Positions 1-8,436 of a DNA stretch of 64,000 bases are shown piece by piece. This DNA comes from a virus, in IMG/VR virus record IMGVR_UViG_3300037485_001979, positions 107,560 to 171,559 of that record, one strand, 5' to 3'. Every line of letters starts with the position of its first letter. Position 1 is the stretch's first letter. The notes under the pieces were generated by a model. That model was not told the origin of the DNA and made no database searches. It saw only the letters and a list, made by a program, of their open reading frames with translations. A program made the translations under genes and the position numbers.

Positions 1-845
1 ACGGTGTCACGGAGCTCAATGGTCTTCGCACGGGAGACCCCATAGGTGATGCCACTGACGACGCGATCGAGGAGCCAGTCATCGAACGATGGCTTGTCAT
101 CCCCGGCGTCTGCGGTCTCCAAGACGTAATCGGTCTGCTGCTTCGCCTTGTCCAGGCTAGCACACCTCGCCTTGGCTTCCTGCAGGATGACCTCGGTCTG
201 CGTGGCCATGTGTTCATGCACCAGCTTACTAATCTCATCAGCGGTGTACTTCGGCACGGGCTTCATCGTGAACCCGGGGTCACGCCTCCAGTCCTTGCCT
301 GGCTTCCACTGCAGGTCCTCAATCAAGGCCTCGCGGATCCCGGCGAGCATCCTGCGCTCCCTGTCAGTCAAGGAGACCTTGTCGCCCTCGGCAACGGTTT
401 CCACAGAACTGTCCTGGACCTCGATCTTGAATGGGGAATCCACGGGAATCGCACCACCCCCTGTTGAGGGTTGAACCGGTACGAACACGAAGGCGTGCTT
501 CCAGATCAGCTTCGCTGTCGGCAGCATGTAGAACTCAGTCCCGGTATCCCAGCCAATGGGCTGGTAAGGGGAATCCCCGTACTTGACGAAGACCACCTTG
601 TTGTCAATGAACACACCGGTCTGGCACCAGAAGGTGCCAGCGTAGAGGCGGGAGAGCAGGATACGACCTTGCATGCCGTGACGGATGACCTTGGTGAGGA
701 ACCGATAGAGATGCACACGATCCAGCTTGCCCTCAGCGATTTCCTCAGGGGTCTTGGTGTCAGGTTTCAAGGCTTCCATGACCTGCTTGCGCAGGGCTTC
801 CTTGCGTGCCTGGGCCTCGTCTTGGGCTACTTCGATCTCCGCCAT
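1..845 (-). CDS. Hypothetical protein, C-terminus cut by window edge
   Basis: The reading frame opens at an ATG at 845 preceded by a GAGGAG ribosome binding site and stays open to base 1, so at least 281 residues are visible and the C-terminus is missing. No family is recognised. The N-terminus (about residues 1-45) is a charged Glu/Lys/Asp-rich helix, residues 60-115 are richer in aromatics, and a second charged region follows. It heads away from a promoter-like motif at 885-900, so it may begin its own transcript. Confidence 0.75.
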   Translation of the reverse strand, partial: MAEIEVAQDEAQARKEALRKQVMEALKPDTKTPEEIAEGKLDRVHLYRFLTKVIRHGMQGRILLSRLYAGTFWCQTGVFIDNKVVFVKYGDSPYQPIGWDTGTEFYMLPTAKLIWKHAFVFVPVQPSTGGGAIPVDSPFKIEVQDSSVETVAEGDKVSLTDRERRMLAGIREALIEDLQWKPGKDWRRDPGFTMKPVPKYTADEISKLVHEHMATQTEVILQEAKARCASLDKAKQQTDYVLETADAGDDKPSFDDWLLDRVVSGITYGVSRAKTIELRDT

Positions 846-884
846 GTCGTGCTCCTCTTGGTGTGAGCACGCAGTTTGATTCAG

Positions 885-900
885 GTTTTCCCTGAGTCAA
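885..900 (-). promoter_or_regulatory. Promoter-like motif, site 1 of 5
   Basis: The minus strand reads TTGACTCAGGGAAAAC in the short gap between two minus-strand genes. It shares the TTGAC box and the following G-AAAA-C block with sites at 4775, 14443, 30862 and 57369. TTGACT resembles a bacterial -35 box, but no good -10 box lies at a standard distance. It would drive the gene that starts at 845. Assignment as a promoter is inference. Confidence 0.4.
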
Positions 901-907
901 CCCCGCA

Positions 908-1510
908 CTAATCCAGGCGATGGAGTAACCATGCCTTGAGGAGCGCCCACTTCATCTTGAGGCGTGACCTCAGCCCTGGTTTGGCTGGGCATTCACCCGG
1001 AGTGAGTTGTACAACCGCCCCAATGTTTTTTGGAGCGGAGACATGGTGTTCCGTTATGGGCCGCCTGGCGAGCTCACGCTTGGCTTCAGCATTCCACATC
1101 TCACTCTGGATTCTACATCTGAAGTCGTCACTGGTCGGCTCGTTTTCGAGACGGATGCCTTGCTTGGCGAACTGCTCGATGGCGCGTTCTCTGGCGACAT
1201 CATCGAGATCCTTCAGGGTCTCCTGGGCATCCTCGGCGTATTCAGTGAACGGGACCATGGGGCCATTCGTGCCAAAGCATCGCGAGTAGATCGCGATCAT
1301 GCGGGCCTCACCGTTGAGGGTGATCTCATCAGGGAGGTTGAGGTCCTCCTGTGTCCACATCTGGGCCGGCGGGGGTGCGTGAATGTCGAACCCCCAACTA
1401 AATGCGGCGTCGACGAGATTAGCGCGTACCCAAGCCTCGGCTTGATCTCGTGCAACAACTTGATTCTCGGAGTCCGTGTAGACGGGTACGCGAACAATGA
1501 CTTCAGTCAT
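908..1510 (-). CDS. Hypothetical protein (200 aa)
   Basis: The start at 1510 (MTEVIVRVPV) was chosen because its ATG overlaps the TGA of the upstream gene as ATGA; the frame extends 15 codons further upstream but without need. The protein is mixed alpha/beta with a beta-rich N-terminus and a basic C-terminal tail (residues ~175-200, rich in Lys/Arg/Leu/Trp). No family is recognised. Translational coupling to the zinc-ribbon-like gene upstream suggests co-expression. Confidence 0.7.
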   Translation of the reverse strand: MTEVIVRVPVYTDSENQVVARDQAEAWVRANLVDAAFSWGFDIHAPPPAQMWTQEDLNLPDEITLNGEARMIAIYSRCFGTNGPMVPFTEYAEDAQETLKDLDDVARERAIEQFAKQGIRLENEPTSDDFRCRIQSEMWNAEAKRELARRPITEHHVSAPKNIGAVVQLTPGECPAKPGLRSRLKMKWALLKAWLLHRLD

Positions 1511-2202
1511 GAACCTTTTGCGAGACGTCTTGGGTTCGTTCGATGTGGCCACCATGAGACCTCCAGATCTTTATTGCTGATTGTTTTTCTTATGATCCTG
1601 CCGTCCCCAGGAGTATTGGGGCCTATATCCGGAGGGAACCTAGACCGCGTCATGATCCCCAACCCGACTTCATAGTTGTCAGTACAGTGCCCACAGAGGA
1701 CTCCATGCTCTAGGCGGGACCCCACACCCTCAGTGATTGTGATCCCACACACGGCGCACTCGCCTACGATGAGCTTACCTGTCAAATCGAAACACTGCTG
1801 CACATGAGGTGCTCTCCACTTGTTCTTGGAGCGTGGATGCTCGACAACACAGGCGTCCAGGAACTCCTGCGCGATCCGTGCTTGCGCATCTTCTGCTTTA
1901 CGTGAGTGCTTTTTGTATTGGTCTGGTTTCGTTGGCTTCTCGGGAGCATTTTTACGCGGCCTTCCCCTAGTAACATATTTCTTGGGAGGGGTATAGTTGG
2001 GCTGCGTGTACACTGGGGGCTCATGCTTTGGCTTATACTCCGGGTAGCCATCGCCGAGTCGCTGCAGCCAGGCATCAATGCTCACCGTCTCAGCAGCATG
2101 CCTCCCATCCTCGTCGATGGCTCCCTGGGTTTTCGCCGAGCTGGCCAAGACGTTCTGAATACCGCATTCTATCTGCGCATTCAAATCTTCTTTGCTTGAC
2201 AT
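1507..2202 (-). CDS. Zinc-ribbon-like hypothetical protein (231 aa)
   Basis: The ATG at 2202 has an excellent GAAAGGAGG site. Residues ~85-115 are very basic (Lys/Arg/Pro). A later segment has CxxC (CAVC) and another CxxC (CGHC) about 20 residues on, the spacing of a treble-clef or zinc ribbon, so zinc and nucleic acid binding are plausible. It ends in an ATGA overlap with the next gene. No specific family is recognised. Confidence 0.75.
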   Translation of the reverse strand: MSSKEDLNAQIECGIQNVLASSAKTQGAIDEDGRHAAETVSIDAWLQRLGDGYPEYKPKHEPPVYTQPNYTPPKKYVTRGRPRKNAPEKPTKPDQYKKHSRKAEDAQARIAQEFLDACVVEHPRSKNKWRAPHVQQCFDLTGKLIVGECAVCGITITEGVGSRLEHGVLCGHCTDNYEVGLGIMTRSRFPPDIGPNTPGDGRIIRKTISNKDLEVSWWPHRTNPRRLAKGS

Positions 2203-2214
2203 ACAGGCCTCCTT

Positions 2215-2448
2215 TCAAGTATCCATACGCTGTATCGTGATCCCCCACTTGGCCTGAAACTCGGCTTCATCCTTAACCTGTTTTTCCAGGTTCGCCATGG
2301 CCCTCTTATCGGCCTCCATTCTGGCGAGAATCTTGGCGCGGCGGATCATGATTTCATTGTCTGGGAGCCCCAGGTACACCCGGGGGTTCAGATTTAAGTT
2401 GTTGGACAAGATGGTTGACATAGGCACTACAGCTATTTTTGCAGACAT
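2215..2448 (-). CDS. Small hypothetical protein (77 aa)
   Basis: This frame was picked from the 3' end of a longer shadow frame because an ATG at 2448 has a near-ideal AGGAGG site six bases upstream. The product (MSAKIAVVPM...) has a charged helical C-terminal half (residues 38-65, Arg/Lys/Glu/Ala rich) likely to form a coiled coil. It overlaps the 3' end of the upstream gene by 95 bases in a different frame, an unusually long overlap. Confidence 0.65.
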   Translation of the reverse strand: MSAKIAVVPMSTILSNNLNLNPRVYLGLPDNEIMIRRAKILARMEADKRAMANLEKQVKDEAEFQAKWGITIQRMDT

Positions 2449-2917
2449 CTTTAACCTCCTGCATCGGGATGTTGTGGTCCCAGGTGGCATGCCTGACCCA
2501 GGAACGCCACGTCGACCACGGAGTGGTGTGAACTGGTGCCGCAAAAGCCGGGTTGCCCCTGATGTTCTTATAGAACTTGATCGTGACCTGGCGCCCCTTG
2601 GTATTGACTTCGATGACGAAGCGTCGACTCGGCCCCTTGGTGAAAGTATCACCGGGTTGTGGGAACACGTTGGGATCCCGGGGTACGGGATCCTGGTTGC
2701 CCGGCTTCCACAGGGGGTAATGGGGGTCGCTGACCAGTGCCCAGCCCTCGATGTCATCGTGGAGACGATACCGGATCTTGAGATCCCGGCTGTCCCTGAG
2801 TTGGGCCTTATTCCTCGAGACGGAGACCACACTGAATTCAGCCCCCTTACGAGACTTCCAGACCTGACCGGGGTGGAAGCTATGAACACGTTCATCAGGT
2901 ATCGATGTCAGCATCAT
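2354..2917 (-). CDS. Hypothetical protein (187 aa)
   Basis: The start at 2917 (MMLTSIPDER) forms ATGA with the stop of the upstream gene; an extension to 3019 would overlap that gene by 100 bases without benefit. The N-terminal 60 residues have a compact beta-barrel look (GQVWKSRKGAEFSVVSVSR), reminiscent of small SH3-like phage domains, and a similar segment recurs at residues ~75-105 (GDTFTKGPSRRFVIEV). No family is recognised. Its last 31 codons overlap the next gene in another frame. Confidence 0.65.
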   Translation of the reverse strand: MMLTSIPDERVHSFHPGQVWKSRKGAEFSVVSVSRNKAQLRDSRDLKIRYRLHDDIEGWALVSDPHYPLWKPGNQDPVPRDPNVFPQPGDTFTKGPSRRFVIEVNTKGRQVTIKFYKNIRGNPAFAAPVHTTPWSTWRSWVRHATWDHNIPMQEVKDVCKNSCSAYVNHLVQQLKSEPPGVPGAPRQ

Positions 2918-3201
2918 GACTTCCTCCGGGGACCCACGAAGAAGTGATGGATGCCACTCCACTTCATGACCACACAGGGATTCCCGCAATAGACCCCCTT
3001 GTAGTACCTGACTGCCCAATCATTGCGCAGGAGGAGACCGTATTTGCGGCCATACTTGTTGGCCTCCATCCATTCCTTGAGATCCTCTTTATCCGCATAC
3101 TTCACGAAGGTGCGATAAGTGATCTCGCGGGAGCTGTCATCGAAAGCGTCGACGTGACACCCGCAGGCGCCCACGCAGGTTCCAATTAGGCAGTAGCTCA
3201 T
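2914..3201 (-). CDS. Small Cys-rich hypothetical protein (95 aa)
   Basis: The start MSYCLIG at 3201 overlaps the stop of the thymidylate kinase gene as ATGA. Cysteines at residues 4, 9, 13 and 15 cluster at the N-terminus (CLIGTCVGACGC), and another lies near residue 75, so metal binding is possible. The rest is rich in Lys/Tyr/Trp. Function unknown. Confidence 0.65.
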   Translation of the reverse strand: MSYCLIGTCVGACGCHVDAFDDSSREITYRTFVKYADKEDLKEWMEANKYGRKYGLLLRNDWAVRYYKGVYCGNPCVVMKWSGIHHFFVGPRRKS

Positions 3202-3920
3202 CTGACCTCCTCGAACTCGGCGAGCCATTGGGACGGTAGGGTCTCGTAGATCTTTTCTACGACTTCACGGGGGCTCGCCGTGCTGACATCAAGGACTGAG
3301 GTTGTAAAGGAGTGACCACTGAGATCGTGGAGCTCAATGGTGACCTGTTCGGCGCCCAGGTAACCGTCATCGACCCGACGGCGGAAGTCATCGTTCGCGG
3401 ATTCAAAGCGATCCTTGCCACGATCACCGACGAGGCGACTGCGGCGGACCTCAGGGGAAGCCCGCAGGAACACGTAGTGGATGTGCTGGGACACCGGGAT
3501 GTACTTGTCGAACAGATACAGCGCAGTGGAGATCACGAGCTGTAGGGGCACCCCGTTGCCGTAACTCTGATAGGCCACCGTGCTCGGCCACAGGCGATCC
3601 ATGATCACGGTGTAGCCATGGGAGAGAAGCCTGGCGGCCTCAGCCATGAGTTCAGCACGTGCTGCCAGGAATCCGAAGAACAGAGTGGGCACCTCTGCCT
3701 TCTGGTTGGGATCCAGCAGGATCGTGCGGAGCTTCTCGCCCAAGGCGGTGGTCCCAGGATCCCTGAGGATCTTCACCTTGTCCATTGAAGTCACCTTCCA
3801 GGGTGCCACACTTTGATCGATGACACACTGGGGGGTCACCAGGAACTCGGCGAGGTTGTGACATGCCAGGCTCTTGCCCGAGCCGTCTGGGCCATCCAGA
3901 ATTATGAGTTTTGCAGTCAT
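3198..3920 (-). CDS. tmk: Thymidylate kinase (dTMP kinase)
   Basis: The enzyme phosphorylates dTMP to dTDP with ATP in the cytoplasm, feeding dTTP synthesis. Residues 10-17 are a P-loop (GPDGSGKS). Residues 53-65 (RDPGTTALGEKLR) match the family's (R)EPGGT-xxGExIR block. Residues 108-118 (DRLWPSTVAYQ) match the DRY-x-x-S-x-x-AYQ block, and a lid-like RGKDRFE follows. At 240 aa it is slightly longer than typical (205-215). The start at 3920 has GGAGG upstream and forms ATGA with the preceding gene; the 46-codon upstream extension was rejected. Confidence 0.9.
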   Translation of the reverse strand: MTAKLIILDGPDGSGKSLACHNLAEFLVTPQCVIDQSVAPWKVTSMDKVKILRDPGTTALGEKLRTILLDPNQKAEVPTLFFGFLAARAELMAEAARLLSHGYTVIMDRLWPSTVAYQSYGNGVPLQLVISTALYLFDKYIPVSQHIHYVFLRASPEVRRSRLVGDRGKDRFESANDDFRRRVDDGYLGAEQVTIELHDLSGHSFTTSVLDVSTASPREVVEKIYETLPSQWLAEFEEVR

Positions 3921-4300
3921 GAAATAAAACCTCCATGAATGAGTGGTTTGGAATAGGGACGGATCATCAGAGGTGCAGTCTTTACTCCAACGATGTGCAT
4001 TCGCAAGGCGAGATGCTGGGGGCGGAACGTGACGACGCCACCGTTGTGGCGGTAACACGCCGGTCTCTTGTAACGCGTGAAACTGATGAAGACACCGGCC
4101 TCAGTACGCTCGATGGCGTAATGGGTGAGGTGATGATCAGGACGGGGACCCAGGGCACGCTGGATGCGATCCGCAGTGGGGCTGAGATCGGCGCCTTCAA
4201 TCCAGGCCTTGGCGGCCTCATGGATCACGTAGTCGTTGATATCACCGGTGGCCACGCAACACGCCCCGGTGTCCTCTGCACGAATAACAACCGAATTCAT
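3917..4300 (-). CDS. Hypothetical protein (127 aa)
   Basis: The start MNSVVIRAED at 4300 has a GGGAGG site immediately after the terminator hairpin upstream, so this gene probably heads the transcript that carries thymidylate kinase. The product is a mixed alpha/beta protein with no recognisable domain; the C-terminal 50 residues are His/Arg/Pro rich. Confidence 0.65.
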   Translation of the reverse strand: MNSVVIRAEDTGACCVATGDINDYVIHEAAKAWIEGADLSPTADRIQRALGPRPDHHLTHYAIERTEAGVFISFTRYKRPACYRHNGGVVTFRPQHLALRMHIVGVKTAPLMIRPYSKPLIHGGFIS

Positions 4301-4308
4301 AGTACCTC

Positions 4309-4350
4309 CCTGAATAAAAAGAAACGTCGGTGTACTGAGTACACCGACGT
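4309..4350 (-). terminator. Rho-independent terminator
   Basis: An inverted repeat with 11-bp arms (ACGTCGGTGTA / TACACCGACGT, loop CTGAG) lies at 4324-4350. On the minus strand it is followed by the T-rich tract TTTCTTTTTATTC. It would end the transcript carrying the gene at 4377-4718. Confidence 0.85.
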
Positions 4351-4376
4351 CGTGGGACATCTAATTAAAGACGGCC

Positions 4377-4718
4377 TCAAAACTTCGTGGTCGCCGGGGC
4401 TCCTACCTGTGGGGGTTCCGCCTCGGCTTTTTCTTTTTCCTCGGCATCAGCGCCGACTTCGGGGACTTTAATGCCGGCGGCTGCAAAGGAAGTCGACAGG
4501 GCATCCACCAGGGGCTCTTCCTTGGTGAACGTGGCACCGTGCTTGATATGCAGGACGACCTGCTTGCCACCATCAAGGGTGAGCAACAGGGTGTTGGCGT
4601 TGAGGAACGAGAAGCGACCTTGCAGCAGGGCGACACGAGCCGAGGCCTCGCAGACCTCAATGTTATTGGGGGTGCGGCCACCGGGGTTCAGGGTACCGGT
4701 ACGCAGAAAGTTGATCAT
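4377..4718 (-). CDS. Hypothetical protein with acidic tail (113 aa)
   Basis: The start MINFLRTGTL at 4718 has a GGAG site; the longer frame to 4790 runs through a promoter-like motif and was rejected. Residues 1-75 look like a small beta-rich domain. The tail from ~85 is rich in Glu, Ala and Pro (AEEKEKAEAEPPQ), as often seen in phage DNA-binding accessory proteins. It sits alone between a promoter-like motif (4775-4790) and a terminator (4309-4350), so it is probably a monocistronic unit. Function unknown. Confidence 0.65.
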   Translation of the reverse strand: MINFLRTGTLNPGGRTPNNIEVCEASARVALLQGRFSFLNANTLLLTLDGGKQVVLHIKHGATFTKEEPLVDALSTSFAAAGIKVPEVGADAEEKEKAEAEPPQVGAPATTKF

Positions 4719-4774
4719 GTTGACTCCAGGGTGTTGTGCTGTCTTGCAGCGGGTGATGTCAGGATTCTGTAGCG

Positions 4775-4790
4775 GTTTACTCTCAGTCAA
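4775..4790 (-). promoter_or_regulatory. Promoter-like motif, site 2 of 5
   Basis: The minus strand reads TTGACTGAGAGTAAAC, matching the site at 30862 at 15 of 16 positions. It lies 57 bases upstream of the start of the 113-aa gene. CAGAAT 15 bases after TTGACT is a weak -10 candidate. Confidence 0.5.
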
Positions 4791-4806
4791 GCCCCTCTGC
4801 GGGGGC

Positions 4807-5385
4807 TCATTTCCTCGCCTTACTGATCAGAGACTGGGCGATAAAGTTGGCGTCTCGTCCCGGGTTACTCAGAACCACATCCTTGATCTCACCGATGTCG
4901 AAACGTGCGCCGAGTCCGAGTGCCGAGAGAATAGCATAGACCGCTGAAGTCGTCTGGTCGTATTGGAGATTCTCACGGGATTGGAATCGCACCTGAAGGG
5001 AGTCCACGAGTTTCTTGGCACCCGTGGGTCCAAACCCCTTAGTGATCTTCGCCAACGCGGCGACATCACCATTGGCAACCGCAGCGATGACCACTGCGGC
5101 GTCGACTGCGGTGGCCAAGCGATGTGCAGTCTTCGCTCCGATGCCGTCGACGTCCATGAGCTCTAAGGCAAGACGTCGAGAATCATATGTGTTGAACCCG
5201 AAGAGCACCTGCGACTTCTCAGTGAAGTGATGGTAAATCCAATAGGAGGCGTCTCGCCCACACTGGGCGAGGTCTCCGTTGGTGTCGTGGATGGGGCGCA
5301 CGAGGGCATAACCGATGTCCCCTGTACGCAAAACTACTTCAGTGGGGTTCACGGCGATGACACGTCCTAAGATATTGGCAATCAT
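4807..5385 (-). CDS. ruvA: Holliday junction branch migration protein RuvA
   Basis: RuvA binds four-way DNA junctions and loads the RuvB motor. The 192-aa product is close to the bacterial length (~200). Residues 1-62 match the OB-fold domain I (MIANILGRVI, GDIGYALVRP). Two helix-hairpin-helix motifs follow (~78-91, VDGIGAKTAHRL; ~115-127, KGFGPTGAKKLV). The C-terminal ~45 residues match the RuvB-contacting domain III. The start at 5385 gives the canonical N-terminus; the 11-codon extension was rejected. The partner RuvB is 15 kb away at 20849-21817. Confidence 0.88.
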   Translation of the reverse strand: MIANILGRVIAVNPTEVVLRTGDIGYALVRPIHDTNGDLAQCGRDASYWIYHHFTEKSQVLFGFNTYDSRRLALELMDVDGIGAKTAHRLATAVDAAVVIAAVANGDVAALAKITKGFGPTGAKKLVDSLQVRFQSRENLQYDQTTSAVYAILSALGLGARFDIGEIKDVVLSNPGRDANFIAQSLISKARK

Positions 5386-5389
5386 GTTT

Positions 5390-5944
5390 TCACCAGGGTT
5401 TGTTGAGGTGGTTGGCATTGGCGGGGCGGCTGACCAGCTCGCCCTTCAGGAAGTCGGATCCATTGGAGCCCATGTTGTTGCACGGCACCTCGAGGAAGTC
5501 GTCGAGGTTGGCATCAATGAGGCGCAGTGCCCTGGCAGCATACCGCAGGGCTCCACGCGAGGACACCGAGTTGCACTGGAAAATGGGGCAATAAACGCCA
5601 TGCAGTCTAGCTTCCAGTATAAAACTTTCGTCACTGCACCCCTGCGATTCGCGCAGTTCCGCCCAGAAACTCTTCGGCTGATATTGCCGAAGTGCGATGT
5701 ACACCAAAGCGTTATATGGGTACTTGTCTGGTCGCGCATGTGAACGCGGGTTTCCAATTTGACTCACCTCAATCCCTGCCACGACAGGCTCGCCATTTAC
5801 ATTGTTACATGGGCGCAGGACCCCTGCGTAATAATAATCGCTGCCGCAATCATATGTGCACCGCACCTTCCAGGGGTGTGCTGGAAGTGGGCCGAGTTCC
5901 TCGATGAGGTTGGTGTACCGGATGTCAGGGATGGTTGTTGGCAT
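5390..5944 (-). CDS. Hypothetical protein (184 aa)
   Basis: The start MPTTIPDIRY at 5944 overlaps the end of the upstream gene by 20 bases; upstream codons in the same frame look like antisense sequence of that gene. The N-terminal half is Tyr-rich with scattered Cys (CTYDCGSDYYYAGVLRPC), suggesting a metal site. No family is recognised. It ends four bases before the RuvA start, implying co-translation with RuvA. Confidence 0.65.
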   Translation of the reverse strand: MPTTIPDIRYTNLIEELGPLPAHPWKVRCTYDCGSDYYYAGVLRPCNNVNGEPVVAGIEVSQIGNPRSHARPDKYPYNALVYIALRQYQPKSFWAELRESQGCSDESFILEARLHGVYCPIFQCNSVSSRGALRYAARALRLIDANLDDFLEVPCNNMGSNGSDFLKGELVSRPANANHLNKPW

Positions 5945-6623
5945 TGTCGGCTCCCTTGTCGCTATGGCCGCGGAGGAACTCCTCGGCGGTGTCTGGTGCT
6001 TTGAACTTGGTGTCGGACTGGATGTCGTGGAGGATATCAATGGCATACCCATTGATCGTGGCGCTGATGGTCCCGTTGGTGGGGGTAGTATCAACTACCA
6101 AATGCACCAAGTGCTGGATAGGGAACCTGACCTCGGGGTGCCGCCGGTACATGGAGGCTATCACTACGTTGCGCATCAAGCCATGAATTGTGGTGATCGT
6201 CGCAGCGGCGAGAAGACGAAACAATACACTTGGGGTAGTCTCTTTCATTGCGTCGAAGACACCCTTGGCTTCGGGTTCGGCATCGATGTGTGCCAGGAGC
6301 ATACGCATCATTGAAATCAGATCCTGAGTCGCCGCGAAGTCTTCACCTGGGGAAGACGAGTCAGCGATATCCATGACACCTGCGAGCTCTTCGACCTGCG
6401 CGACATGACTCGAATGGATACTCGAAGGGGGTCTCTCTGAAAAGCGCTGGGAGACCCGCTCATTAACAAACGAATAAACGGTTTCATCAGCCTCCCGTTG
6501 CCTTATGGCCACGAACAGGCTTCTCGTGGCGATCAGAGATGTGAGCTCGCGCCGCGCCTGGGCGTCGAGCTCGATGGGACCAATGGGGAACAAGCGTTGG
6601 AGATCGCTGAGACTTGGAATCAT
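5925..6623 (-). CDS. Hypothetical helical protein (232 aa)
   Basis: The ATG forms ATGA with the upstream 433-aa gene. The sequence is predominantly helical, with acidic and basic heptad-like stretches at residues 1-110. A conserved-looking hydrophobic block (residues ~130-190) includes VLFRLLAAATITTIHGLM and could be a membrane-associated helix. No family is recognised. Confidence 0.65.
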   Translation of the reverse strand: MIPSLSDLQRLFPIGPIELDAQARRELTSLIATRSLFVAIRQREADETVYSFVNERVSQRFSERPPSSIHSSHVAQVEELAGVMDIADSSSPGEDFAATQDLISMMRMLLAHIDAEPEAKGVFDAMKETTPSVLFRLLAAATITTIHGLMRNVVIASMYRRHPEVRFPIQHLVHLVVDTTPTNGTISATINGYAIDILHDIQSDTKFKAPDTAEEFLRGHSDKGADNANNHP

Positions 6624-7921
6624 AACGGGATTCCTTTCTTTGTTTTCTGATACGCGTTGACCAACCTGATGATCTCACTAACGGCGGCGTGGGAACTCTG
6701 GGTTCTCGCCGCGGAGTTCATGACCATGGCCAACAAGACCAGGACATGATCGTTGAGCATGGAGTGCTCTTGTATCCCCGGGGCCTGGACTCCCATAGCC
6801 TTAGCGGTGTGGGCCTGGATTCGGGCAAGCATGAAGTCGCGGATATTCACGGCGTCTCGGGTGCGCCCGTTGTCCTTGAGGATCTCGAGCCCCCCTTTAT
6901 CGGTTACCGCGACGATGACATCGCGTTCACGACGCAGGGACTCAGCGATGCGATCCACGGTATCCGCATGCAGGGCCTTCATGGCTACAACAAAGGCAGG
7001 GACGAGTTCCGTGTTCGCATTGGACTCCATTGCGAACTCACCGGGTTCAGTCCACCCCAGCGAGGCCCGTGCGAAGATGCCCCCCTTGGCGAGGTGCTCC
7101 ATGTACTGCTTCGTGGGCCACGTCCTGGGTTGATCGGGTTCCCGGAGGATCTCGAGGCGCTCCAAGAGCACCTGGGTGCAGAAGTCGTAATCGATGTCCT
7201 CGATGACGTGACCGATGTGCTGGCCCAGGTTGTAACGCCAGCTCTCGAGGACGGTCTCGGGGTTGATGCAGTGGGGGACCCACCACGACCACATCGCGAT
7301 ACCCAGGAGGTTCAGGTACTGGGCTACAAATGCTGCCCAGGGGGTCTCATAGCCGTATTCATTATTACCGAAGTACCCGAATACTGACTGACAACTCCGG
7401 AGACCCGAGCAGTCGGTTTCCCAGTACCCGGCCTGCCAGTCCGAGAGCAGGTATAGCCGGGAGTTGTCTTGACTCGCGGATTCCCAGTTGAGCTCCCAGT
7501 AATCCTTTTTGTTGCCACGCCGCTTCGAGGACCAGTAACAACTGAATCTATCGAAGCGCTTCCCGTAGTCGCTGAGAATATCGGAGTCCCGGAGATCACG
7601 GGTGAGGCGTTCCTGGACATCGTAGAGGAGCCCATAGAAGTGGTCGTTATTCCCAATCTTACCACAGTGTTTCTGGACATCGGGGTAGCTGCGTGGCTCC
7701 ATGTTCACCTTGAGTGCGTAGACACTCTTACGATTCGCATGGAACTCGGTGAGGCCGGCAACACATGAATCAATGAATGACTTGGTGTCCGCGTTGAGCC
7801 CGCCGTCTTCGTCGTGCCCGAACCCCAGGGACTTCAGGAAGTCCTCGGTGATCGGGTCAGTTTCTGATGCGGGCAGCCAGGGCTTCAGGCCTGCCCAGTC
7901 CTGGATTTCAAGTGTGTTCAT
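6620..7921 (-). CDS. Hypothetical protein (433 aa)
   Basis: A long soluble protein with no recognised domain. The N-terminus (MNTLEIQDWAGLKPWLP) is followed by a Trp/Tyr-rich middle third (residues 100-230, several WxxxW pairs). The C-terminal 130 residues are more helical. It is flanked by ATGA overlaps on both sides and so belongs to a tightly coupled operon. Function unknown. Confidence 0.7.
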   Translation of the reverse strand: MNTLEIQDWAGLKPWLPASETDPITEDFLKSLGFGHDEDGGLNADTKSFIDSCVAGLTEFHANRKSVYALKVNMEPRSYPDVQKHCGKIGNNDHFYGLLYDVQERLTRDLRDSDILSDYGKRFDRFSCYWSSKRRGNKKDYWELNWESASQDNSRLYLLSDWQAGYWETDCSGLRSCQSVFGYFGNNEYGYETPWAAFVAQYLNLLGIAMWSWWVPHCINPETVLESWRYNLGQHIGHVIEDIDYDFCTQVLLERLEILREPDQPRTWPTKQYMEHLAKGGIFARASLGWTEPGEFAMESNANTELVPAFVVAMKALHADTVDRIAESLRRERDVIVAVTDKGGLEILKDNGRTRDAVNIRDFMLARIQAHTAKAMGVQAPGIQEHSMLNDHVLVLLAMVMNSAARTQSSHAAVSEIIRLVNAYQKTKKGIPL

Positions 7922-8436
7922 GCGATCTCCCCTCTCAGGTTGTAATCGGATCGTCCAATGTAGGCGACACCGCCATCAGCGTTCTCGAACACCCAGAAGT
8001 TATGGTTGAGCCCACTCACGATGCCAAGCCGGGATTCATAGAAGACATCGGGGAGGCATCGGATATTACTCACCGCGATTCTGGTGTGGGGGAGTCCCCC
8101 GGGGCCATGGCGGAGGCGGACAACTCGTGTAGCGGAACCCTCGTACCCAAGGTACTCGATTCCTGGTTTATTGGTCTCAATAAACTTGTCAGAGCTTCGC
8201 ATCTTCTTACGCATATACTTCAGAGTTACATCGGTCCATGCCACTGGATTGGCCTGGCAGTCCAGAATGCAGACGAGCAGTGGCCAGAGCCGAAAGGGAA
8301 CACTGCCTAGGATGCCCAACTTAATCGGCTTCTGGAGTAAGGTGACGACGCCATCGCTGTTCCCGAACTCTGTCGGGAACCCGGGGACATCGGGGAGATC
8401 TGTTTCAGTGTTACGAATCCAATCGGGAAGACTCAT
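7918..8436 (-). CDS. Hypothetical protein (172 aa)
   Basis: ATGA overlaps link it to both neighbours. One hydrophobic stretch (residues ~38-62, IKLGILGSVPFRLWPLLVC) could be a buried core or membrane helix. The C-terminal 80 residues are beta-rich. No family is recognised. Confidence 0.65.
   Translation of the reverse strand: MSLPDWIRNTETDLPDVPGFPTEFGNSDGVVTLLQKPIKLGILGSVPFRLWPLLVCILDCQANPVAWTDVTLKYMRKKMRSSDKFIETNKPGIEYLGYEGSATRVVRLRHGPGGLPHTRIAVSNIRCLPDVFYESRLGIVSGLNHNFWVFENADGGVAYIGRSDYNLRGEIA

Noticed and set aside
1007-1675. 222-codon plus-strand frame
   Set aside because: It is antisense to ATGA-coupled genes with ribosome sites on the minus strand, and its protein looks like antisense sequence.
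2215-2895. 226-codon minus-strand frame as one gene
   Set aside because: Its first ~150 codons read as an out-of-frame shadow; only the last 77 codons after AGGAGG look real.
2297-2947. 216-codon plus-strand frame
   Set aside because: Antisense to minus-strand genes that have strong ribosome sites; no site of its own.
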